Shown: piece by piece, positions 46,123-57,536 of the stretch | Numbering within the stretch: position 1 is the stretch's first letter | Layout: every line of letters begins with the position of its first letter | Origin: Taxillus chinensis | Lineage: Eukaryota > Streptophyta > Magnoliopsida > Santalales > Loranthaceae | NCBI GenBank assembly: GCA_023512835.1 | Contig: CM042090.1 | Span: 18,506,356-18,570,355 of the forward strand | Reading direction: 5' to 3' | Length of the DNA: 64,000 bases | Position numbers and translations under genes: made by a program | Notes under the pieces: model-generated | Told to the model about the DNA's origin: nothing | Seen by the model: only the letters and a program-made list of their open reading frames with translations | Databases searched by the model: none

Positions 46123-47579
46123 GCACCAAATGATTTTTACGGCTACGTTTAGTATAATAATTTTTATTTATTATTTTTTTTAAATAGTATATCTAGACCA
46201 TGTTATATTGTATACTCTCATTGTTTTTTAAAAACAGTACAACCCTACAAACATTATTTTATTTTTTCAAGTCTTTATATTTTTATAATGCTACATTTTA
46301 TGCTCTTTATTATTGTATTATGAAACTCTGTTTTACAAGGTAAGCACACGTGACTTCATAAAACACCATAATTGCAAAAGAAAACTTAACCAAGTAATAA
46401 GCATGAAGAATGGAACAATAAACATAATAAATCACCACTTATCATATTAAATCCCATATGTCACCCGATAACCATACGGATTAAAGATTATAAAAATCAT
46501 GTATGGAACCACATATTAGAATCCACGCAATAAAGTGAAACCCCAAAATCTTCAACTATGAAGCAAAAGCATCCAAAAGAGGAATGGCTTGGTCACATGA
46601 TTTTTTTAAACAACATTAAGTAAATAGATATGTAATTAAATCAAAAGTTTGATGTAACAAATAACAAAACAAACACCACACCCTACACTGTGAAAATTTA
46701 AGTGCCTACAATGCAATTAAAGAAAAATAAAGATTGCTTTGTGATTGGTTATTGCTAAATTGGTATATTATCCATACAACCATCCCAAGGAAGAACATGA
46801 GATTGAGAGTGATAGCATGTAAATCAAATCCTCAATTGCTGTCTATGTTCAATGAAACAAGTTATTACGAAGAAGACATAGCTCGTTTTGAGTGTCTAAT
46901 TTGTCATTGAGAGGATCTGGTAGTTCTAGAAGATGTTAAGCTGATGCGTGGTTTTACATATTCATTTTTTGATAATAAATTTTTGAAATATGAAATTGGA
47001 TGTTAAGAAAGCATAATATAAATTTAATTATTTTACTCATCACTAACAAACAACAACTATCAAATAACATTTAATATCCTTTAAAAACTATACAAACACC
47101 ACATGTAATCATATAAATAAATATTTCCTATGGCAAATAATGATCATGAAAACCAGTTTTATCACTTTTAAAACGTAGAAGTTATTTTTGAATACAATAA
47201 ATAATATAAGTATTTATTTGTATGTTTTAACTTGGAAAATAAAAATATTCTTTTAATATTTTAAATTTTTATAATAGAAATAATTATTATATTTTAAAAT
47301 ATTATATGTGCACCTTCGGACGTGACAGTGGAGCAATTAATTCATTATTTTGAAAGGGAGTTCGGAAAAATAGCTTGAATTATCTTCGGATACAATCTTC
47401 CACTCCTTGGATTGAGCTGAGCTGGTAAGGCTCAACCCGGGCGTTCCAATAGAATTCCTCATCCATCCTCTGGATCAGCACATAAATGTCAATGTGTGCA
47501 TGAGTAACTAACTACGTGTTGGTAAGAGGGAAGAAGAAGACGCAAAAAACAGACGGTGAGAAATCTGAAAGTCAGGGGG

Positions 47580-47589
<10 letters not shown>
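45720..47589. other. Intergenic region between SVIP-like and AKAP17A-like genes
   Basis: The genes diverge, so promoters of both lie here. AT-rich, with (AT)n at 46088-46119. No gene, RNA or clear transposon was recognised. Confidence 0.45.
46088..46119. repeat. (AT)n microsatellite
   Basis: AT dinucleotide run of about 16 units. Confidence 0.95.

Positions 47590-47631
<42 letters not shown>
47590..47631. repeat. (GA)n tract immediately before the AKAP17A-like start codon
   Basis: About 20 GA units ending directly at the ATG (47632), so it would lie in the 5' UTR. GA tracts in plant leaders and promoters can bind BPC/GAGA-type factors. Confidence 0.9.
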
Positions 47632-47635
<4 letters not shown>

Positions 47636-50600
47636 AGAAGATTGGACCGTTGGACTCCATCCCTCCGATGGAAACCCTAGAAATGGAGAACGGACTCTCC
47701 CTGGCCCCACGCGTGAAGCTCTTCCTCACCGTCTTCCGCGCCGACCCCTCCGTCCGTCCCATCGACGAGTGGCAGCTCAAGCGCTCCCTCATCCAATTCT
47801 TCAAGACATCCTTCCCCGTCCCCGTCTCCGTCCCCGACGACGACCTCATCCTCAAGCGCTTCAAGGACCTCGGCAAGCGCAAGCGCCACGACCCCGTTGC
47901 TCGCGGCGCCGTCTTCTTCCGCGATCTTGGTTTTCTGATGACCGGCAGGGCTCTCTCCGCCGCCGCTGCTTCTGATGTCGTCGATGCCAAGGCCTTGGAG
48001 AAGAAGCTCTTCGATTGGAGGAGATCGGCCGTCGATAGATTGGATGGGATGGATTTGAACATCCAGGGCGACAAGTTCAGGCTCAGCGTCCATGTGCCTT
48101 CTTCCGATGATTTTGATGCTCTGACGAAGGAGTGGGAACAATCCTGCTCCTTCGGTGCTGGAAGTCGCAATCCAGGTTGGTTGGTCCTTCGTGGATTTGC
48201 TACTCCATTTTCACTATATTCCCACCACTAAGATACAATTACACTCTTTACGTGGACTCTATTGCTAAAATTTTCACTGAACTAGTTTGAATCGACACTG
48301 AGTTTGGGGGCTCAGATTCGGGTTTTGGAGCGTGTACTATTTAAATATTTTATTGCTAGAAAGTTCACTGAATTTCAAGAAGTTGGAATCAACCCACTGA
48401 GTTTAAGTAGGACCCAGCTATGCGGTTTGTACTCTTGTATTGATTATTTCTTGTGCTTTTAATGAATTTCAAGTAGTTGAAATCAGCACAGCCAGTTCAA
48501 GACTCATCTGTCACAACTGATATTCTTGAATTGCTTGTCGCGCAATAACACTGAATCTCAACAAGTTTGAATAAATGCAATGATTACATTAGGCGGTAGT
48601 AACTTCTTTGACAGGTGGGAGGAAGTTGCCTGATACAATCGTCCTAAGAGGTCTGCCATCAAGATGGTTTGCAGAGCCTCGAGTTTCCTCCAAGCCTTCC
48701 ATGCTCGTCACGCATACTATTTTTTCTGCATTCGGAAATATAAGGTTTGTAAGTTGTTTACATATATTGTATTTTTTTTGTACATTTGGAGAGGTGTAGT
48801 TGTTTAGAACTTTCGATCACTAATGGTAGTCCATTCTCTGCATGGAATCTTTTAGTTTAATAGTCTTGGTTGTGTCTGTTTGAATGTGGATTCTGTAATT
48901 GAAATTTCTAGAGCTTGGCTTCCTGCTCTCTGTAAAGAACATGTGGTCTTGAGCTCTAAAACTTCATTTGAACGCTATATTATGCTTTTTAAGCATTTTT
49001 ATTTTGTTTTATTTTTATTACTGAGCTTGATGATGTTCGTTCTAAAAAGTGTATTAAGATCCTGACCAGGCAACTACAAATGGTTTTACCTAACGTTTCA
49101 AGTCCAGAACAACTTTGTTCTGGTCAATGGGTTAAATTAGCTTACTACCTCAGGTAATACTCTAATTTTTGGCCTCCAATCAGAACCTTTTTCTGTTCTA
49201 TGAAAATGGGTGAAATTGATTGACTAACTTATTAGTCTCCCAGAATGTCCAATGTGAACAATGTGGCTTCAAAATTATTATTTTAGAAAAAAATAAAATG
49301 ACTGACCTAAATTAGAATATCACCTATTAATTGCATGTTCTTGGTTATCTATCAATTGTGTCAATTGTGATTACATAACCTGATTGCATATCTTCCTTCC
49401 TTTTCGTAACTTATATTTTATAGGAATCTTAATGTTGCTGAGGACAATGATCTAGGTAAGGACGAGGAAGAGGAAGCTGACATTGTTTCAGGTCTGCAAT
49501 GTAAAATCATTGTCCAGTTTGAAAAACACCAGGATTTCTATAATGCCCTGAAGGTATTATGTGGTCGTTCATTGCAAAAGGTATGTCTGGTTGTCCTTAT
49601 TCTATTTGCTGTTTTAAAAAAATTTAAACCATTTAATGTATTTGTATGCGCCTGGTTTTTTGGTTGTGGGATTATGAGCTATGTTTGTACACTAACGAAT
49701 CAGTGCCTTTCTGCGTTTCACATTGCTCTCTCCAAGACTTAGATATTGCATAGGAGCTCTGGATATCTAGCATTGTCATTAGGCGTGGTTGGTTGTAGAC
49801 ATAAGATTATTAGCCATCATTCTACATTTCTTGGAGGATTGTCTATTATTCTTTCCAATGAATACAAGTTGCAGTCGGGAGGAGGAGATGCCTCGCGTTT
49901 GGCACTGACCGGGTCTGTATTCATTGGAGCTAATAAAGTATATTAATACCTACTTTCCAATGAATGCAGGTCTGTCAGCGTTGACTGCACAATGTCTCTC
50001 CCTCCTGAGTCCTGAATACATATAGCATTTTTCATTATTTTTTAGTTCATATGGTCCACGTAAATAAGAGAATGCTGCTGGGTCTCCATCACTTGTTACC
50101 TTCTTTATTTTGTTTTGTTCTTGAAATCTCAACTCCACTGCGTATTTGTTGGCAGCTCAGCAAGCTGGCCTCCAGTCTGACTCCAGGGGTTTAGCTCCCC
50201 TATTAATGCAGCTACTTTGAGAGGTGTTCTTTTAATGAGTAAATCATGTATTACAGGACATAAATAAATAAATATAAAGGGTGTTTGCCGACTCCAAAAT
50301 ATTATAGCTTTACTCGCATTGTGGGAGCAATGATAAGTCCCCATAATTAGTTTATTCCACTGTTCAGAAAGGTGAGTACTGCCTTTCTTGAATAGGCTGA
50401 GGGGGGAAATATACTGTGAGGGATCCTTTGGAGTTTTGAATTAATTGAAAAATATTTGGCGAGGATGCTGATCAGTGTTGACTATTATGAGCCGTGTTGT
50501 GTGCGCCAGTTTCATATGAATTTTGAAATTCATTTTTCTTTCTTTCATCAAACAAATAAAATAAACAATGCAATGAAGATGTACTTAAGTTATGATAAGT

Positions 50601-50938
50601 GGGTTTCCTGATTTACTCATTTCCTGATCTACCTACCTATTGCAAAAGACTATATATAATTGTGCTTTAAATTTAATATTATACTTGTTTCCCCCTGAAA
50701 TGGTTTGAGTAAATTACTAACTGGAGATAAATGGGAGCAGGAAGGATCACGTTTGAAAGCTGATTATGACATAACTTGGGACAAAGATGGCATTTTCCGG
50801 AATCCTGGAAATCTTGATCAGGAGAAATACAACCGTGCATTGGCACCAGGAAGATACGAAAGTGAAGCTCCTAGGCGACAATCTCGTGCTTCACACTTCA
50901 TTTCGGATACTCCGCGCTCAAAGAGATACAGGTTTTGA
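47632..50938 (+). CDS. A-kinase anchor protein 17A (XE7)-like RNA-associated protein
   Basis: Four exons, 47632-48175, 48615-48744, 49424-49580 and 50741-50938, with GT-AG introns and continuous frame, give 342 aa. The protein matches the plant AKAP17A/XE7 family: an N-terminal segment (LAPRVKLFLTVFRADPSVRP, then WQLKRSLIQFFKTSF), a region with LDGMDLNIQGDKFRLSVHVP, an RRM-like core spanning exons 2-3 (DTIVLRGLPSRWF, HTIFSAFGNIRNLNV, CKIIVQFEKHQDFYNALKVL) and an exon 4 tail (DYDITWDKDGIFRNPGNLDQ) ending Arg/Ser-rich (SKRYRF). The animal protein is a nuclear-speckle splicing regulator that also anchors PKA; a splicing role in plants is inference. Exon 1 is GC-rich. The ATG directly follows a GA repeat; a second in-frame ATG at codon 13 could also serve. 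Confidence 0.85.
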
Positions 50939-53900
50939 TGTTGAAGTACCTAAATGTCGATGACCCAAATGTTTTTGAGGGATGTGACGAGCAATCGTGT
51001 CAACCCTTATTGGATTATACAGTCATTGCCTCCTTTTTTTTTTTTTAAATCTTGGCCAAAAATCCTCAAGAGGTTGTTTTAGTGTAGTTGCTTAAAATAG
51101 GAATCAACTTTGTTCCGAAAAATAATTTAACTACCGGTTTTTTTTTGCTTTTTTTATTTTGCTTTTCGAAAGTGTTTTAAAGGACCATGAAATGACATCG
51201 CGTGTTAGCTAGTTGCAAAGAGAAAGAAAGAAAGAAAGAAAGAAAACAAGGTAGTAGTAAATGATACAATACGGAACGTATCACTAGCTAATTATCAAGC
51301 TCCGAGTAGTGTGGTACTTGTGGGTGTTTTTCGGTTGGCGTGACCCAGAAGAATCTGTGTGTTACTTGAGGAGGAGGATAAGACAAAAAATATAGCTGGT
51401 ATGGTTGGAAAAGCTCTGAGATAATTCTTAGGAGAGATTTATTGAAACTTCTTTATAAAATGTTGAGTATGTTGTTACTCAAGAATTTGATGTTGAAGAG
51501 AATATTTAATCATTATTATTTAAATCCATTGAGAATTAAAGTTTTTTTCGACAAGCTCAAAATAGAGCGAAATTAATCTATGCGTCCAATAGTTAGACTT
51601 ATTTGAATTATCTATGAAGGTAATCAAGTGTTATACAACTGTTAATCAAGTGTTATACAACTGAAAATTTTAATCTAAAGTTAAAACCCTAGATCATTAT
51701 TTTACAAATTCTGAAATTATTGCCTATTAATTATTACATGACTCTAAAATTATTTATTCAAACTTAAAGACTTAGTGTTTACGTAAATTTCCTGAAGTGA
51801 TCGTGTACCGTGTGAGTGGCGAATCATAGATCCTCGATCCGTGACATAATGCTATTCTTACGAAGTCTCATCGCCCGCATGTTGCTGATTGATGGCACAA
51901 GGGAAGGAGTGTGAAAGAGGAATGATGGATGGAAGGGAAATTGGGGTGGGAGAGAGCATTTGCAGTAGATTTTTTTTTAGGAGTTTGTTTTTTTATTAAG
52001 AAAAATAAAATTTATAAAAAAAATTATAACAGAATTTTTATTTTTATTTTTTTAAAAAATAATTTATATTTTTAAATTAAATTTAAAAATATAATTTTTT
52101 TTATTGATTATTAAATTATAAAATATAATAGTTAAAAAATAATAATTAAAAAACAAAAGTAAAAATAAATAAATAAAAAATTAATATAAAACAAATAATT
52201 TTTTAAAAAAATTTAAATAATGAGAGATAACAGACCATCACTATTCGCTTTTGATGTTGGTGGTTGTCGGGTTGAGGCGGCGCATTGGCCGTTATGGCAG
52301 CGGTGGAAATCACCCACTACGCGACGGAACTTGTTCTATTTTTTATATATACGTTTTAGGATCAGTTCTGACGATACAAAAATGTAGTCAATTGTTGCCC
52401 AAACAAATCTGATCACTCTCGGCGAGACTCTGATTAGGATCTATGTTTTATATATTTATATATATTTTTATATATACGGAACTTGTTCTATTTTTATATA
52501 TACGTTTTAGGATCAATTCTGACAATACAAAAATGTAGTCAATTGTTGCCCAAACAAATCTGATCTCTCGGATGTTAAATAAAATTATATTATTTTTGAA
52601 ATAATAGATATAAATAATTTCATGAGTAAGAAAATAATTTTAAATTATTTATGAGTTGTGTTAATTTATCTGAATTTATATGTTTTAAAAATAATTATAT
52701 TTTTGAAAACTGTTCTTGTATTTTTAAAGTAATTAACTTTTAGGCCACAAATTCTAAAATTATTTATGGAAACTCTCGTTTATCCTCTTGACTAAAATTC
52801 TCTAAAGTACATAATAAAAACAAGCAACGAAAAATAGTTTTATTTTTCTATGAAATAGTGGTCTAAACAAAACCAGTTTTTCACAAAACAAATGAGATCT
52901 ATGAAATTTGCTTAGTTATTATCACTTTATTTAATTAGTAACTGGATTTTGTGAGCGAATTTCTCTTATTTTTCCTTCTCTATTAATTTTAAGAATTAAT
53001 ATTTAACCTCACATGTTTAATTTTTGTCATGAATTTACAAAAACTTACATTAATATGATAAATTACAACTATTCATGGCATCCTATCTTAAATAAATATC
53101 AAGTCTGTAGGATTGTTTATGGAAAAGTTGAACTAAGGGCAGTAAGTTAAATTGTCCGGCCAAAAGAAACTAAAAAATGAATAAAATTATTTATACAAAA
53201 TAAGATTATATTTAAATTTCTTGATGAGTTTGTGTAATATTTTTTAATATATTAAAAAGTGTTGTTTATTTTATATGATTATTAAATTATAAAAAAATAT
53301 TTATTTTTTATATTTTTTATAACTTTCATATTTATTTTATATTAAATTATAAGCAAATATTATTAAATAAAAACTATTTAAAAATATTACTTCAATGATA
53401 TAAAAAATATTATATGGATAATATTTGTATAGAAAGAAATTAAAATTTTAAAATTAAAAAAAATTGTGACGGGGTACAGATTATAGATATGAACGAGACA
53501 GTCATACCAATGCAGTCAAGCACCCATAAAAATGAATCCTATCAAGTGGGCGCCAAGAGACACATAAAAAGGGGTCCTATCAAGTGCGCGTCAAGATTTA
53601 GATCTATATGAGATTAGGTAGACTTTTATAACCTATGACTTAGACGATGGTTACCAAACAACCCTTATAGCTTTAGCCGTATAAAATAAGTATCATTCTT
53701 TTTCGTTTTTGGCTAGCCTAATTCACGTCCAAGCATAATTTGTCGTGCTTGGCTCCACGTGTTGTTTGTACTTATAACCTTAGTCGATTCTACTAGAGAC
53801 GAAAGAGAAATAACTACGTCCAATCAAACTACCTGTTGTGAAAGAGACGAAAGAATGATCATCCAAGTTTTGCACATTTAATTAAGGAGAAAAAAAAATG

Positions 53901-54189
53901 TTGTAGGCTAAATAATTAAATATTCTAATAAATTTATTTACATAATGTAGTATTAAACATAAATTTAATTCGAATATGTATTTTGACTAAATAAGGCTAG
54001 AAAAGGAGAAATCACAAAAAAATAAATTTGAAAATAGGATAGAGTTATATATATATATATATAATTTTAATAAAAATAACGATAATTTGAAGATCATTAT
54101 CGAGTTAAAAAATAACTCTTCATAAATGAAAAGTTATTTACATTTGAAAATAATGTGAAGAGTAGCCTTGGAGTAAGCAACGGATACTC
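50939..54189. other. Gene-free AT-rich region
   Basis: 3' flank of the AKAP17A-like gene, a GAAA microsatellite at about 51226-51244, a 22-bp direct repeat at about 51610-51663 (AATCAAGTGTTATACAACTG), a 95-bp tandem duplication (separate entry), and near 53525-53590 a pair of TCCTATCAAGTG-GCG-CAAGA motifs. No gene supported. Confidence 0.45.
52324..52571. repeat. Direct duplication, about 95 bp, 153 bp apart
   Basis: Copies at 52324-52421 and 52477-52571 begin CGGAACTTGTTCTATTTTT, continue TATATATACGTTTTAGGATC, and end CAAACAAATCTGATC. They differ by a few substitutions and short indels. Confidence 0.9.
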
Positions 54190-54900
54190 ACACCCACTAT
54201 CTTGTCCTCCATTCGCTCGCTCCCGTTATGCGGGGTGGATTACGCCACTCAAACAAGAGTGGGGTGCGGTTTTTAAAAGTGATACCCCGCCCAAGCAGTA
54301 ACGGGAAGCGATAATAGGTAGCGGAGTATCAAACCTAATTTTAAGTATTTTTTATTAATAATTTTATAACATTTCAAATATTACTATATAATTATTTTAA
54401 AATTAATTTTTTTTATAATTTTTTGGTCAAAAATGATATAGATATTTAATTTAACCTAAAATTATTTATATTGACAAATCTAATAAAGAGTGATAGCGGG
54501 ATACAGACGGATAAAAATTTATTTACAGACTCGCTAGAGAACAGGATATTCATCCCCACCTACGCAAGAGAAATAATTTAAAATTTTAACCCCCTATCTA
54601 AGCGGGGGGGCGGAAAGTGATAATAAATTAACTTTGTCACTGGTAGAGCTAGAATCACTCCTTATCAGCTACTTCATTGAGCTTTTAAAGGACATGTTTA
54701 TCTTAAGATAAATCAATAAAGGGTGGTAGTGGGGAGTGGGCGGATGAGGTCTCCTCCAGTCAATCCCGCCATAAGAAGGGGTACCTCTCCTCACTTACAC
54801 CTGAAGCGGAATACAGTTTTAAAATTTCACTACCCACCTAAACTTGGTACGGTAACAGATAGATCTCGCTCCTGCTAGAGCGGGTATACCCCTAGTTCTA
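54190..54900. repeat. Degenerate modular repeat region (GCGGGG-type), copy 2 of dispersed family
   Basis: Three related modules carry GCGGGG/CCCCGC motifs, GTGATAATA- or GCGATAATAGG-like cores and CCCACCT-AA pieces (near 54230-54330, 54490-54640 and 54720-54895), separated by AT-rich DNA. The first matches 22885-23140. This pattern is common in decayed plant retroelement-derived repeats. No coding remains. Confidence 0.5.
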
Positions 54901-55568
54901 ACACCAAATTTAAAAATAATTACGGTCTTATTCAAAATTGTAAGTTGAGTTTTTAATTATGAAGCTATTAATTTTCAAAAACTTTTGCCCAATATTTAAA
55001 ACTTTTGGACACAAAATATTTAAATTAAATAATTTATATTATAATATAGCACTTTTAAAAATATATTAAATATATGTTATTTAAAACAATTAATTAATAT
55101 AATTATTTTAATTTTTTGCTTACTTAATTCACTAAATTAATTATATTCAATAGCTAAAGTTAAATTCAATTAAAACATTGCTTGCTTTTAATTATAGTAT
55201 TAGATAAATTTAAATTTAAGTAAGCATGCGTAGAAATATTTTGGTACCTTATCATTACTTACAAATATGAAATCTTTAACTTACCATTCCATCATTATGG
55301 ATAAGTTAGTTACGAAAAGAATATTAGAGAATAATTTAAACAAAATAAATTTAAACAAAATAAATATATATTTAAAATTCCTTGCATCGATTATTTACAA
55401 ATTTTGCGGCTAAAAGCAACCTTTACACTATCTTTACAAAGACAACTTCCATCGGTGGATTGAATTCCCAGCACCAACGGTGAAAATTAAAAGAAGAATG
55501 AAAAAAAAAAAAAAAAACAGTGGGATCGACCTACGTTTTCATATGCGGCTCAAATATTTAATCAGTAA
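54901..55568. other. AT-rich 3' flank of ZCF37-like gene
   Basis: No gene; a poly-A lies at 55501-55517. Probably holds the 3' UTR of the leftward ZCF37-like gene at its right end. Confidence 0.45.
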
Positions 55569-56327
55569 TTAGAATCTGCGATACCCGCGATTTAAAGGCG
55601 AGCTGGCTCTGATTGTGCCTCCCTTACTAACAACATTCATGCGGTTGTTCCGGGGGGAAGACAACTCAAAACTTGTTCTTGCGAGTTCTTTATTCTTCTT
55701 CGCCGGCCTCTTCAAACGGCGGGAGGTGCGGGAATGCAGCGTGGGGACCAAGTACCACGCGAACGACGTGCACAGGATCGCCACTGATCGTCCGAACACA
55801 GTCAGCATCAACAAGATGGCGATTATCACCACCGGCATGTAATACGAGGGCCATCTCAATCGCTCCAGCGACACCGAACACCGGTCTGGTATTGCAGAGG
55901 CAGCCGGAATATTTGCCGGAATATTTCTGATAGCTTTGGTTGGGATTAATCCGGTTTCGGGGCTTTTGGTGGGTTTCTCCCGGAGCTTCACGATGACGGG
56001 GCGGCAGTGGTCGGGTTCGGGGAAGACGAAGCGGACTAAGGAGTGGTCGTCGGAGCCGAGCTTGGCGTAGATCTGCTGCCTCCGTTGGTCGAGGTCGGCC
56101 AGGAGGGCCGAGTATTTGTCGAGGCCGCGGGTGGCGTAGGGGTTTTTGACATCTGCGTTTCTGTTGTTGTTGTTGCTGATGATGTTGTTGTTGCTGATGA
56201 TGTTGTTGTTGTTGGATCGCCTTGTCGTCGGCGTAGATTCGGGGCTTCTATTTCCACTGCAGCAGAGTTCCTCTTCCTCTGCCTCTGGACGAAAGCTGCC
56301 ACAGCCACAGATGAGCAAATCGAACAT
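55569..56327 (-). CDS. ZCF37-like membrane protein of unknown function
   Basis: Intronless, 252 aa. The start MFDLLICGCGSF and the core NPYATRGLDKYSALLADLDQ, then RRQQIYAKLGSDDHSLVRFV, are the hallmarks I associate with the plant ZCF37 family (Arabidopsis At1g59590 and relatives), whose biochemical role is unknown. Residues about 38-57 form an Asn-rich spacer from an 18-bp repeat. Residues about 162-197 are strongly hydrophobic (PVVIIAILLMLTVFG, VAILCTSFAWYLVPTL), one or two membrane segments, followed by a basic tail (RRLKRPAKKNK). This suggests a membrane anchor with a cytosolic N-terminal region. The upstream TATA box and G-box fit the chosen start. Confidence 0.7.
   Translation of the reverse strand: MFDLLICGCGSFRPEAEEEELCCSGNRSPESTPTTRRSNNNNIISNNNIISNNNNRNADVKNPYATRGLDKYSALLADLDQRRQQIYAKLGSDDHSLVRFVFPEPDHCRPVIVKLREKPTKSPETGLIPTKAIRNIPANIPAASAIPDRCSVSLERLRWPSYYMPVVIIAILLMLTVFGRSVAILCTSFAWYLVPTLHSRTSRRLKRPAKKNKELARTSFELSSPRNNRMNVVSKGGTIRASSPLNRGYRRF
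56160..56216. repeat. 18-bp coding repeat (Asn-rich)
   Basis: About three units of GTTGTTGTTGCTGATGAT with variation on the plus strand, encoding NNNIIS-type units on the minus strand inside the ZCF37-like gene. Confidence 0.8.
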
Positions 56328-56442
56328 GTCGATACGAGAATGATCGGTTGGATTCTTGTACTTTTTGTTTTTTTGTTTTTGTTTTTTTTGGGTTGCATCG
56401 ATCGATGAGTCAGGAGCGAGTGGAGAGAGGTGACCGTGGGGG

Positions 56443-56451
56443 TATTTATAG
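56443..56451 (-). promoter_or_regulatory. TATA box of ZCF37-like gene
   Basis: Minus strand CTATAAATA, 115 bp upstream of the start codon and well placed for a short leader. Confidence 0.65.
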
Positions 56452-56457
56452 AGGCGT

Positions 56458-56463
56458 CACGTG
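56458..56463 (-). promoter_or_regulatory. G-box (CACGTG) upstream of ZCF37-like gene
   Basis: Palindromic CACGTG just upstream of the TATA box. Bound by bZIP and bHLH factors (ABA, light and stress responses). Regulation here is inferred from position only. Confidence 0.55.
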
Positions 56464-57487
56464 TTCAAAAACAACTTGTCAAATGCGATGACTGCATTTT
56501 GGGATTCAAGTCGATAATGAAAGTCTGTGGAAGTTTCCATTGGATCTGGGGGTGATGGGATCAGCCGGTTGACATCTTCTTTAATTAATTAATTCCTATA
56601 TATTTTTTTTCGTTGATTATTTCTTCCAATTCCAATCCAAACACCGTTTATCATTTAGGAGACTCCAAACTGATTGAACCGTTCTATTTTTTTTTTTTGG
56701 GGACGACCCGGCCTAACCGGTTTCCGAATCAAAAGAGCACCGCCAACACCCCATAGTCGCGTTTGCCTGTTGGAGTTACTTGGAGGAGGAGTTAGTGTTT
56801 TGGGGTGTCATTGCTGAGGTAAAGTAAGAACACATTATAATTATTTTACTAATAACGTAGACTATATATTAATTAATAGATGATCAGTAGATAAGCAGTT
56901 GGTGAGAATTGAATTTTGGGCTGGTGGTTTGAGTTCACATATTAAAGTTAATACATTGCGTTGTTCTGGAACATGGACTTGCACCTCTACAGCATGGACT
57001 TGTATTAGTTAATACATGTGGCATCTCTAGAACATGGACTTGCACCTTGCACGCTTAATTTTTCTACTGGTACATAAAGAGCGATAATTAATGTATCCTG
57101 TTGTATTAAATGAGGGTGAGTGGATGCTCGTACCCTTGTTGTCACTAAAAATAAATAAATAGTTCGGGTGCGAACGGTTCAAAATCCGATGAGTTAATTT
57201 CTATTAGATGGTGAATTAATTAAATATTTTAATAAATTTACTTATCTTAAGTAATATTATACATAAATTAGATATATATATATATTAATTAAAATCTTAT
57301 TAAATCTTAAATTTTAAGACTTAATATTTAATAAAATATTTAGTCAAAATATATATTTCAAGTTAAATTTGTGATAAATATTTTTTTCGTGTAAATAAAT
57401 TTATTAAAATATTTAATTATTTCATTAGAAGTGTTTGAAAGGCTGTAGCTTCTTATTCAAACTCCCCAAAAATTAAATCATAAATAG

Positions 57488-57536
<49 letters not shown>

